Source of the DNA: JAYZQT01 sp964412235
GTDB lineage: Bacteria; Pseudomonadota; Alphaproteobacteria; MPNO01; UBA830
Assembly: GCA_964412235.1 (NCBI GenBank)
Contig: CAYPNT010000080.1
Coordinates: forward strand, 1 to 14,438
Length of the DNA: 14,438 nucleotides
Reading direction: 5' to 3'
Below the pieces are notes generated by a model. The model had not been told where the DNA came from and ran no database searches. It saw only the letters and a list, made by a program, of their open reading frames with translations. Position 1 is the first letter of the stretch, and every line of letters begins with the position of its first letter. Positions 6,539-14,287 of the stretch are shown here, piece after piece. A program made the position numbers and the translations under genes.

Positions 6539-8518
6539 CTATTTTGGTACACGGGACATGACAAAATTCCCATACCGATCTACCTCTAACTGCCAATTTG
6601 GGTTGACCACGTAAGCAGTGTCGACTGCCTCGACAATAGCTGGCCCAACTATCTTGTGTCCTTGTCGTAAGTCGGTTTTTTCGAAAATGTCTGTTTTAGT
6701 AGCTTCATCGCCACCCCAAAACACCTGTCGAGTAACTTTTATTTTTGGATCACGGTTGGCGTTAGTCTTTGTAGGACTTGGAATCCAGTGAGATACTTCG
6801 CATTCCGCAATACATTGTATTGCGTCAATCTTTCCGGTGTCTACCCCCTTCTTTTTGAGAATTTGACGCACGTTTGCGCGCTTACCCGTCGCGCTTAACG
6901 ATCGCCGTTGTCCGCGGTTTTTTATATCAGTCTTAACGGTGAACTTAATATCATCGGCATTGAACCCCTCCCCGTCCATGTCCAAGATCGCCTGTTCCTT
7001 AAACAACGCCACATACTCGTCAGCAATCTTTCCATCTTTTAGAGACAAGCCAAGGGTTCGGGAGTAGGTGTGTTGAACGTTTGTCGTATTACTGCCGAAT
7101 GCACTGAAAACAGAACCAAAGGGAAAGCAAATTATCTTTAAAATTCCTGCGGCCTCTGCAACAGCACACGCATGTAATGGACCGGAACCCCCAAAAGAGA
7201 AAAGCGTCGTATCTTTCGCGGAACCTTTTGGCCCCGCTAGACGTGCCCTGAGTTCCGAGCTCATTTGTTGATTGATTGAATCCCGCACGGCCAACGAGGC
7301 TTCTTCAACAGAGACATCAATTTTAGCTGAGACACTCCTCTTCATAGCCCGTTCGGCACTCATCCTGTCAAGACGCATCTTCCCACCAAGAAAGTTTTCA
7401 GGATCAATAAATCCGAGGAGTACATTTGCATCGGTAACCGTTGGCTGAAGGCCACCCTTGCCGTAACACGCAGGTCCTGGCGCGGATCCCGCACTTTCGG
7501 GGCCTACCCTTAATTCGCCTTCAACAACGCTCGCAATACTTCCGCCACCGGCACCTATGGATTCAACTTCAATCATCGGCGTCGCCACGGGTATGCCGTC
7601 GACGATCGGATGTTCACTAAATCTCTCGGAGCCTTCATCGATAAGTGAGACATCCAGACTGGTGCCACCCATGTCGGTCGTCACTACATTTTTTAGTCTT
7701 AACTTTTTAGCGAGTGAGGCCGCACCGCGAGCTGCCACAGCCGGGCCGGAATGGAGGGTGTTGAGCGCAATTGTCTTAGCCACTCTCGCATTTCCGCCGT
7801 TTGCATGGACAACAAGCAGCGGCTTATCAAACCCCTTATCGCGCATATGATCCTCACCTCTGTACAGCGTGCGTGCCATCTCCGCATGTATATAGGCATT
7901 GAGGAGGGCGGAGTTGGTTCGGACGTGGTCATCAGAATCATGCATCACCTCTGTCCCCAATTGCAGAGGGACGGAGCGGAGGTAATGTACGGGATACCTC
8001 TCAAGCACCATTTCCCGTGCTCTCAGTTCGTTAAGGGGGTTCCGCCATGAATTTTCGAAACTCAACACAATCATTCGGGCACCCTCTTGCACTAGCCTTC
8101 TCACCGCATCTAAAAGAGGCTTTTCAGCGACGGGCGTAATAACTTCTCCCTCCTCATTTACACGCTCTCTTACCCCTACCACCATTGAAGATTTTATATA
8201 TTTATCAATGACAGCCGCTTCACCCGCACCATATAAGTTCTTCTCGTTCCCCTTCGTCACAATTAGACCCAGTCGTGGCCCCGACTTCTGAACAATTAGA
8301 TTGGTACCCACTGTTGTAGACACCCGCGCAATAGTTGCCCGTAAGAGAAACTCGCCTAAATTAACGCCAAATTCTTCCCCGCCCGCCGCAATACAATTTA
8401 ACAATCCTTCTGTTATATCGTGGGGTGTCGTGAGTACCTTACTCGTGCGGTGAAGCTCACCGTCTGTAAAAAATCCATCTGTGAAGGTGCCGCCAATATC
8501 AATATCAATCGTGTACAT
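6539..8518 (-). CDS. HyuA-type ATP-dependent subunit A2 (acetone carboxylase beta / acetophenone carboxylase alpha-type)
   Basis: The 659-residue protein is a hydantoinase A/oxoprolinase-family ASKHA kinase. It has IDIGGTFTDG at the N-terminus (phosphate loop 1, residues 7-15), the SGPA loop (257-260), DMGGTSLDVS (282-291), GAGGGS (322-327) and FGGSGPLHA (442-450). All core nucleotide motifs look intact. Family knowledge indicates it uses ATP to phosphorylate either the ketone enolate or bicarbonate, then hands it to the HyuB subunit. It is about 50 residues shorter than A1 and clearly diverged from it, so it is not a simple copy; the pair resembles alpha and alpha' of acetophenone carboxylase. 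The ATG start lies 13 bases after the stop of the UroD-like gene, consistent with one transcript. Which of the two phosphorylations it performs cannot be told from sequence. Confidence 0.9.
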   Translation of the reverse strand: MYTIDIDIGGTFTDGFFTDGELHRTSKVLTTPHDITEGLLNCIAAGGEEFGVNLGEFLLRATIARVSTTVGTNLIVQKSGPRLGLIVTKGNEKNLYGAGEAAVIDKYIKSSMVVGVRERVNEEGEVITPVAEKPLLDAVRRLVQEGARMIVLSFENSWRNPLNELRAREMVLERYPVHYLRSVPLQLGTEVMHDSDDHVRTNSALLNAYIHAEMARTLYRGEDHMRDKGFDKPLLVVHANGGNARVAKTIALNTLHSGPAVAARGAASLAKKLRLKNVVTTDMGGTSLDVSLIDEGSERFSEHPIVDGIPVATPMIEVESIGAGGGSIASVVEGELRVGPESAGSAPGPACYGKGGLQPTVTDANVLLGFIDPENFLGGKMRLDRMSAERAMKRSVSAKIDVSVEEASLAVRDSINQQMSSELRARLAGPKGSAKDTTLFSFGGSGPLHACAVAEAAGILKIICFPFGSVFSAFGSNTTNVQHTYSRTLGLSLKDGKIADEYVALFKEQAILDMDGEGFNADDIKFTVKTDIKNRGQRRSLSATGKRANVRQILKKKGVDTGKIDAIQCIAECEVSHWIPSPTKTNANRDPKIKVTRQVFWGGDEATKTDIFEKTDLRQGHKIVGPAIVEAVDTAYVVNPNWQLEVDRYGNFVMSRVPK

Positions 8519-8531
8519 GTGCTGGGGTCTC

Positions 8532-9446
8532 TCAAGGGCCTATAAGGGTAGTTCTGTGCTCTGTCAGCGCTGCTGGATCCGTATCAACCGGAAGATCCCA
8601 TTCCGTAAATACTATTTCTTTTGTTTCGGCGTCCGCCGTAAAAGAACTTGTACCATCGCTTAGCTCGGTCTCAGTTATGACGCGCGGGCACCCCACCTGA
8701 TTTTCCGATCCGATCACTTGTGAAATTCCTAGTTTTTCAAGAGTGTTGACATTTTCTTTCGAAATCACAGATCGCGTTAAGAGTAAGGTTGGAACTCGGT
8801 AGTAGCTGCAGACATTAAAAAGAGGCGCGAATAAATTGAGATACGCCCAGGTTTCCAAGGGGTCGTGTTCTACGATTAATATTCCGCCAACCCCCCGTTC
8901 ACAGTACGCATTTACCATGTCAATCGACGCTTTAATTACAACCTCCATTTTTTTGGCCTTGTTGGAAGACAGCTTGCCGTTGTCGATTTCTTGCAGAATG
9001 AGCTTACTTTCGTCGGACCCATATAGACGCGCTAGTAAAGTTGCGCCCCCTGTAAGGTACCCGAGCACGGCCGTGTTTGAATCGACTTCCGCGCACAAGC
9101 GTTGTGTGACATCAAGTACATGCTGACAGGGCATACCGCTCACAACTGTTTCAGTTACATCGCGGTTTGAATAATCCACGTCGGCCAATTCTCCTTCACC
9201 CAAGTCACCTCTTTGAACAACCACACCGAAGCTTTCAGCTTCCATCCATTCGTCAAACCAATTCACTAAAGCATCAACCTTAAAGAGGTCACCCGTAGCT
9301 CTAATCGCAAAACTGGCCAAATTTGGGTCTGTGACCAGTTCACTCCACGTTATTTGTTCAAGCGCCATCGACAACTTAAACGTTAAGGGAACAAATAAAG
9401 TTCGTTTACTATTAGAAAATAAATCGTTCAAACGGGCTGAAGTCAT
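8532..9446 (-). CDS. UroD-fold-like protein, candidate epsilon subunit of the carboxylase
   Basis: The 304-residue (about 34 kDa) protein sits between B1 and A2. Segments recall the uroporphyrinogen decarboxylase/MtaA superfamily: LFVPLTFKLSMALEQITWSE (17-36), FKVDALVNWFDEWMEAESFG (55-74) and AVLGYLTGGATLLARLYG (126-143). The Arg-rich N-terminal signature of true UroD and an obvious HxC zinc motif are absent, so a haem-pathway role is unlikely. Acetophenone carboxylase has a loosely bound 34-kDa epsilon subunit essential for activity; the size and operon position match, though homology to it needs checking. The start is the ATG at 9446, which overlaps the B1 stop as ATGA; an upstream TTG at 9461 is rejected. 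The superfamily call rests on pattern only. Confidence 0.65.
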   Translation of the reverse strand: MTSARLNDLFSNSKRTLFVPLTFKLSMALEQITWSELVTDPNLASFAIRATGDLFKVDALVNWFDEWMEAESFGVVVQRGDLGEGELADVDYSNRDVTETVVSGMPCQHVLDVTQRLCAEVDSNTAVLGYLTGGATLLARLYGSDESKLILQEIDNGKLSSNKAKKMEVVIKASIDMVNAYCERGVGGILIVEHDPLETWAYLNLFAPLFNVCSYYRVPTLLLTRSVISKENVNTLEKLGISQVIGSENQVGCPRVITETELSDGTSSFTADAETKEIVFTEWDLPVDTDPAALTEHRTTLIGP

Positions 9447-11584
9447 TTGTAAAGGCCCCAAAACGCCTTGCTGTACCCTGGAAACCGTGGGTCGGGATAT
9501 TCCCCGTAACGACTAATAACCGACGATTTCGGGTTTTTTTTAAGCCAACCCTTGATGAAATCTTTAAACGGGGCCCCGTTTTGTAGTCTTTTACGTTTAA
9601 TCTTGGCTCGTGCCTTCTCAGTGTTTTGGGGGTTTACCTCCCCCGTTTCTTGATCAAACACCACACCATAAATTTTTTCCGCGACTTCCTGGGTAATCAG
9701 GTTGGCATCCAGGTCCTGTCTCACCAAGCCCGGGTCACGTTCCAACACATCCCCATACCCGCCGCCGGCGCCAACACTGTGTATTACGAGATCATTTTCA
9801 CCGAGTGGTTCTGCATCTTTTGAGCTTGAAGTGAGGTGATATTCAGCCCGCAGCTTTTGATCCGTAAGCAGAGCATACTGACCAAGTTCTATGTCTTCTC
9901 CGTCGCTCAACTTTTCCAAGAGATTGGTGTCACGAAGAACCGTCCTCGGGTTGGGTGGACCCGCGTACCCACCAAATAAACCAAAGTTAAAACTTAGTTT
10001 GTCTGAACTACCCCATGAACTCATCGAACACGCTTCATGGCCACACGGCCCCATCGCCACTTCAAGAAGTGGCGTACCGCCCCGGAATTTCCCAAATCCG
10101 TGAAAGTTGGTGTCAAGCCGGCGAGATAGGACTATATGAGGAAGTCGCTCGTCTTGCTCCTCTACTTCTCCAGAATCGGTCCAAGGGCCCCAGTAAAAAC
10201 CCAAGGCGTGTTCGCCGTCCATATCATAACGACCGCCCCCGCCTCCGGCATTTGCGTTGCTACTATAGTTCACGGAGTAATAGCCACGTCGGTTCTCGCC
10301 GCCCATCACCGGCAACGAATAATTCCGTGATTGGGGGGCTTGTACAGCCTCCCGATGGGGGCTCGCGAAAAGCATCTTGGCACCCACCATGTACATACTT
10401 TGGGTCACGAAGGCACAAGTTTGGTTGGCGAGACCATGTGCCAATTCTGCCGAGGAATTCATCATTGATGGTCCCTCGATGTAATACTTAACGGGCTCAA
10501 GCAAACCAGCATTAGCGGGCAATAAACCTCGAAAAAAGTATGAAAAAAGGTAAACCGCAGTCGCAGCACGCGTAAGGTGCCACGAAGAGTTAAACGGACC
10601 ATCGATATTTTCGGGCGAGACACCCTGCACGAGCACGATCAGCTCGTCATCTTCTTTAAATACCGTTACCGGCACCCTCGTTAGACCAAAAAAAGTGCCG
10701 TGTTCATCGTTAAAAAGGATAGAGCGAAAAATCCCATCATTAATTTCTTTCAAACGTATTCGTGCATTTTCCTCACCCCTAATAAGAATTTTTCGCATAC
10801 CTCCTACAACGGATTCAACACCTCGCTTTTCAAGTTCCCGTAAAAATCTTCGTCGAATTTGAAATAGTGTGGCCGTCCTCGATTTAAGGTCGGCGATAAA
10901 CACATGTGGATTGCGAACAGTGCCTCCCATGTAGTCGAGGATGTCTCGACGCAGTTCAAAATTCCGGCCTATCCTGACGGCCGGCATATGGAAACCCTCT
11001 TCGTAACGGGATTTAGCGGTAGGTGCAAAGCCGCCGGGGGTTATGGAACCCGTATCACCCTGATGCCCACCCACCTCGGCCCAAGCAACTAGTTTTCCTT
11101 CCCAGAATATTGGCATAGCCGTGAACATATCAAGGTTGTGCACACCACCTGCCAGTTCTTCATTGAAAAAAAACACATCCCCATCTGCGAGACCGACTGA
11201 GGGATCGTGGCGGTAATACTTCAGAATGTACTTAAGCTGTGCGTTGTTTAATAAAGTGTGAAAATAAATACCCGTGCCAACAACTACTGGGTCGCCCGAA
11301 GCCGTAAAAATGCCGCAATTCATATCCCCGGAAATTATTCCCTCGGAGATCGACAAGGCCATATAGACATCTCTCGCTTCTTCGACGATCGAACTGAGTT
11401 TGTGGGTCAATATCTCCGTGTCGACGTCGCTCAGACCTTCCATCCCTTCACGTTCCACAGGCGTTATCGGCTCGAGACCATGACAAATAAGGTCTGGATC
11501 ACACCCTGGACGCTTCGGATACACGTCTTTTTCATACATTAAGTCAGGGAATAACTCTGCGTGCTGCTTAAATAGTCTCCCCAT
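9443..11584 (-). CDS. HyuB-type carboxylase subunit B1 (acetone carboxylase alpha / acetophenone carboxylase beta homologue)
   Basis: The 713-residue protein is a close paralogue of B2, about three-quarters identical over the 125 or so N-terminal residues I aligned by eye. The putative metal ligands are His149, Asp152 (VHNLDM) and His174 (GGHQGD), the same positions as in B2. SGDMNCGIFTASGDPV, a Gly-rich run near NAGGGGGRYDMDGEHALGF, and GAGGGYGDVLERDP are also present. These proteins form the barrel and polyproline-helix module that joins phosphorylated ketone and activated bicarbonate. The start is the ATG at 11584, which shares a base with the A1 stop (TGATG) and has AAAGGTAG about ten bases upstream; a TTG at 11623 would add 13 residues inside A1. 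The chain ends FWG plus three residues, like B2. It is translationally coupled on both sides. Confidence 0.92.
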   Translation of the reverse strand: MGRLFKQHAELFPDLMYEKDVYPKRPGCDPDLICHGLEPITPVEREGMEGLSDVDTEILTHKLSSIVEEARDVYMALSISEGIISGDMNCGIFTASGDPVVVGTGIYFHTLLNNAQLKYILKYYRHDPSVGLADGDVFFFNEELAGGVHNLDMFTAMPIFWEGKLVAWAEVGGHQGDTGSITPGGFAPTAKSRYEEGFHMPAVRIGRNFELRRDILDYMGGTVRNPHVFIADLKSRTATLFQIRRRFLRELEKRGVESVVGGMRKILIRGEENARIRLKEINDGIFRSILFNDEHGTFFGLTRVPVTVFKEDDELIVLVQGVSPENIDGPFNSSWHLTRAATAVYLFSYFFRGLLPANAGLLEPVKYYIEGPSMMNSSAELAHGLANQTCAFVTQSMYMVGAKMLFASPHREAVQAPQSRNYSLPVMGGENRRGYYSVNYSSNANAGGGGGRYDMDGEHALGFYWGPWTDSGEVEEQDERLPHIVLSRRLDTNFHGFGKFRGGTPLLEVAMGPCGHEACSMSSWGSSDKLSFNFGLFGGYAGPPNPRTVLRDTNLLEKLSDGEDIELGQYALLTDQKLRAEYHLTSSSKDAEPLGENDLVIHSVGAGGGYGDVLERDPGLVRQDLDANLITQEVAEKIYGVVFDQETGEVNPQNTEKARAKIKRKRLQNGAPFKDFIKGWLKKNPKSSVISRYGEYPDPRFPGYSKAFWGLYK

Positions 11585-13719
11585 CAATTGACTACCTTTT
11601 TCTCGATCCAACCTACGCCCCAATCATCCGTTACAAAAACCCAACCGGGGGGTGTCACGATAACCGTATCGTGGGCTTCGATTAATGCGGGGCCCTCTAT
11701 CTTACTCCTCCCCACAATATCATCGCGCAAATATACTGGTGTCTCAGTGGATCCATATTCTGGGCCCCAGTGAGCCATTCTATTCATGTTGGCCTTGGGG
11801 CGTGTTCTTTTCCGCGATTCTAATTTCTTTAGCTGATATTTTTCGGATGGCGCCACGGCATTTAATTGCAATTCTACTAATTCGATCCCCGCTTCCGGGT
11901 AACACGCGCCCTCCCCGTATTTGGATGCAAACGACTGGTTAAAGTCCTCACAAATAGAAATAATATCCGCCTCTTTGGTGAATTTAAGCTTAGGAACGTT
12001 GATTGGCAGCGTCTGCCGCTGCTGTCCGTAGCACATCTTGATGTCGAGTTTGAATTCAATCTCGTTAAAATCAAAACCTTCCTCTTGCAGGTCCCTCTCC
12101 GCAAACTCGACAAGTATTCCTACCTCTTTATTGAAGGCCTCTATATTCTTCACACCGTAACTTTCTTCGCTGTGTGAATAGAGATTCAAATGCAGCGTTT
12201 TCTCATATGTTTGCAGAACATCTAGGGTTAGCGTGCTAAAAGCGCCAAACACGCTCGAAAATGGGAATGTCGCGATCCTGTTTACGTCCGCCCCTTCCGC
12301 ATAACCCGCAGCATGAACGGGGCCTGCGCCCCCTAACGCAAATAGCACGAAATCGCGGGGGTCCTGTCCCGACGTGAGGGCGCAAATCCTATACATTTCC
12401 TGGCCCATATAGCCATCGATAAGTCGCTTTATCCGCCACGCCGCCTCAACGACATTTATTCCCAATGGGTCAGCAATATTTTCTTTAATTACTTCTTTTG
12501 ACCGTTGGGCATCGAGTGACACTTCGCCACCCAGAAAATTATCCGGATTGATATAACCAAGAACAATATCTGCGTCGGTCACCGTGGCATCAAGACCACC
12601 ACGTCCATAACATGCGGGACCGGGGTTTGAGCCGGCGCTTTCAGGCCCAACGCGCAACTCGCCTGCAACAACCTTGGCGATGGAACCACCGCCCGCGCCA
12701 ACCGACCAGTGGGCCACGTAGGGTATTTGCACCCGAAACCTGTCGACAACAGGATCATACTCGTAAACCTTGTCCTGCCCCTCGACGACCAATCCAACAT
12801 CGAAGCTTGTCCCACCCATGTCAGAAACAATGACATTCCTGCTTCCGATCGTTTCGCCGATATAATCTGAGCCAATAACCGTCGACGCGGGACTGCTTCC
12901 AAGCAGGTGCAAAGCCTGCGATCGAGAGAGAGATGATAGGCCTCCCGTGTTTTTCGCTACAAATATGGGGCGGTTGTAGCCAAGGTCCCTCAAATCATCA
13001 GACAAACGAAGCACGTGACCCTCTGTGAGGTCGCGTAGGTACGCGTCAATGATTACTGTCATCGAGCGCCGGTATTCACCGGATTTTGGCGAAATCTGGT
13101 GCGATAAATACACGGGCATATGACCTAAGTAACATTCGGGATACTGTTCGAGAATGATCTTTCCGATCCGCCTCTCGTGGTCTGGATTTATAAAAGCGTT
13201 TAGAGTGACGACGACAAACCCCCGCACGCCTTCGTCAACCAATTTTTGTACCTTGTTTTTAACCTCTTCATCACTCATGGGAACAATCACGTTCCCGAGG
13301 TTGTCTATTCTCTCTTGAATCCCGATTATACGGTGCTGGGGAATAATAGGTTCGGGTCGCATTGCTCTGCCCCGGTCATATTTTTTTTCCGTCGGCAACC
13401 CGTCTCCCCAGTTGCGGGCTCGGCCCACTTGCACCGTGTGTTCGAAACCTTTGGTCGTAATCAAGCCAAGCTTCGTGCCACGTCTTTCTATTAAGGCATT
13501 TGTTCCAACCGTTGTTGAGTAAACTATAGCTTGGGCGTCCTGCAGCACCTGTTCTACAGTGGAACCCGCGCGATCAATCGCCGCCTTCGCGGCGTTCATG
13601 AACCCGATTTTTAGATCATAGTGCGTCGTATCGGACTTTCCTCGATATAATTTACCGTCATTAATAAAAACAACATCCGTAAATGTGCCGCCAATATCGA
13701 CGCCGATCCTGGAACTCAT
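11584..13719 (-). CDS. HyuA-type ATP-dependent subunit A1 (acetone carboxylase beta-like)
   Basis: The 711-residue ASKHA-fold protein has GVDIGGTFTDVV (residues 6-17), DMGGTSFDVG (300-309), GAGGGS (341-346), GPESAGSNPGPACYGRGG and LFALGGAGPVHAAG (459-472). Its length is close to the acetone carboxylase beta subunit and longer than A2. A loop that reads SGPA in A2 and in most of the family is SSPA here (275-278). It is expected to hydrolyse ATP to activate the ketone or bicarbonate in complex with B1 and gamma. The ATG at 13719 overlaps the gamma stop as ATGA, and the stop overlaps the B1 start as TGATG. This tight gamma-A1-B1 order points to stoichiometric production of one complex. Confidence 0.92.
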   Translation of the reverse strand: MSSRIGVDIGGTFTDVVFINDGKLYRGKSDTTHYDLKIGFMNAAKAAIDRAGSTVEQVLQDAQAIVYSTTVGTNALIERRGTKLGLITTKGFEHTVQVGRARNWGDGLPTEKKYDRGRAMRPEPIIPQHRIIGIQERIDNLGNVIVPMSDEEVKNKVQKLVDEGVRGFVVVTLNAFINPDHERRIGKIILEQYPECYLGHMPVYLSHQISPKSGEYRRSMTVIIDAYLRDLTEGHVLRLSDDLRDLGYNRPIFVAKNTGGLSSLSRSQALHLLGSSPASTVIGSDYIGETIGSRNVIVSDMGGTSFDVGLVVEGQDKVYEYDPVVDRFRVQIPYVAHWSVGAGGGSIAKVVAGELRVGPESAGSNPGPACYGRGGLDATVTDADIVLGYINPDNFLGGEVSLDAQRSKEVIKENIADPLGINVVEAAWRIKRLIDGYMGQEMYRICALTSGQDPRDFVLFALGGAGPVHAAGYAEGADVNRIATFPFSSVFGAFSTLTLDVLQTYEKTLHLNLYSHSEESYGVKNIEAFNKEVGILVEFAERDLQEEGFDFNEIEFKLDIKMCYGQQRQTLPINVPKLKFTKEADIISICEDFNQSFASKYGEGACYPEAGIELVELQLNAVAPSEKYQLKKLESRKRTRPKANMNRMAHWGPEYGSTETPVYLRDDIVGRSKIEGPALIEAHDTVIVTPPGWVFVTDDWGVGWIEKKVVN

Positions 13720-14123
13720 TTCCGAGCCTTCCGCTTGCGTATCTGTGGTTTTTTTCGCCGCGTTTTTTTCCCTTTAATCCCGTGTTTTTTCTTTAACGCA
13801 TCTATATCTAGTTGGATGTCCCAGGTTAACGGGTGACCCGGCGGCAAGTATTCTACTTCGACCATAACCGCACAGCCCGGACAATAGAATTCAATCAACC
13901 TCATCCATTCCGGATCAAAAGAGAAATTAAAATCCTTGTTAGGCCCAACAGGGAAATGCACTTCCCGCGGGTCCCGTTCCCTAATCAAACAACCTTTCTT
14001 GTACGGCTCGCGGGCATTGCCAAGGTCATGGTCACATCTGTTACAACGCCAACGCTCAGTTTCTAAATCTATATCCAGATATTCGGTAATTTGGATGGTA
14101 CTGTTTTTTTTCATTGTCGACAT
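13716..14123 (-). CDS. acetone/acetophenone carboxylase gamma subunit
   Basis: The 135-residue protein matches the acetone carboxylase gamma family. It shows RCNRCDHDLGNAREPYKKGC (residues 26-45) and IEFYCPGCAVMVEVEYLPPG (77-96), followed by HPLTWDIQLDIDAL. Cys27/Cys30 and Cys81/Cys84 form two CxxC pairs suited to one zinc. This small subunit is found in acetone and acetophenone carboxylases and not in hydantoinases, so it sets the annotation of the whole operon. Oddly, the last 23 or so residues are strongly basic (GIKGKKTRRKKPQIRKRKARK region). It is the first gene of the array, with a candidate promoter upstream. The ATG at 14123 is used; a second in-frame ATG at 14114 is possible, and neither has a strong ribosome site. 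Its stop overlaps the A1 start. Confidence 0.9.
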   Translation of the reverse strand: MSTMKKNSTIQITEYLDIDLETERWRCNRCDHDLGNAREPYKKGCLIRERDPREVHFPVGPNKDFNFSFDPEWMRLIEFYCPGCAVMVEVEYLPPGHPLTWDIQLDIDALKKKHGIKGKKTRRKKPQIRKRKARK

Positions 14124-14145
14124 TGACCGTGTCTAGAAGTTCCGA

Positions 14146-14176
14146 GCGAATGAAATTAAATGATTAAATTTTTCGC
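14146..14176. promoter_or_regulatory. AT-rich dyad over the candidate -10 (possible operator)
   Basis: GCGAA (14146-14150) and TTCGC (14172-14176) are inverted arms. They enclose an imperfect palindrome AAATTAAATGATTAAATTT (14153-14171, 16 of 19 positions symmetric) that also contains ATTAAAT twice in direct orientation. It covers the proposed -10 of the carboxylase operon and lies between divergent genes, where a regulator controlling both could bind. The two symmetries are offset by one base, which weakens the case. Confidence 0.3.
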
Positions 14177-14183
14177 GATGCAA
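14155..14183 (-). promoter_or_regulatory. candidate sigma70-type promoter for the carboxylase operon
   Basis: On the minus strand TTGCAT (14183-14178) is followed after 17 bases by TTTAAT (14160-14155). This is the best -35/-10 pair in the divergent region. Transcription would begin near 14148, about 25 bases before the gamma ATG. It is a pattern match only; the organism's sigma factors are unknown. Confidence 0.45.
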
Positions 14184-14272
14184 GTCCCATCAGACAAATC
14201 ACCTGTACCCCTTGCAGAATAATAAGGATTTAGGCCAAAGTACGGACACCAAAATTTACTACGATAGAGAAT

Positions 14273-14280
14273 AAGAAGGA
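14273..14280 (+). promoter_or_regulatory. ribosome binding site of the TauD/TfdA-like gene
   Basis: AAGAAGGA ends seven bases before the ATG at 14288. It is a strong Shine-Dalgarno match with good spacing and fixes the start of this partial gene. Confidence 0.75.
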
Positions 14281-14287
14281 ATCGGTG

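Noticed and set aside
9443..9461. TTG at 9461 as start of the UroD-like gene
   Set aside because: The ATG at 9446 overlaps the B1 stop as ATGA, the same junction type seen at three other places in the operon.
10015..10491. A 158-codon open frame opposite B1
   Set aside because: It falls inside strongly conserved HyuB sequence; the product is rich in Ser, Arg and Pro with no family pattern.
11584..11623. TTG at 11623 as start of B1
   Set aside because: The ATG at 11584 has a better ribosome site and aligns with the B2 start; the TTG adds 13 unmatched residues.
4313..14123. Annotation of the operon as N-methylhydantoinase/oxoprolinase
   Set aside because: HyuA/HyuB similarity alone would allow it, but the gamma subunit is specific to acetone/acetophenone-type carboxylases, and the metal-ligand spacing in HyuB fits them.
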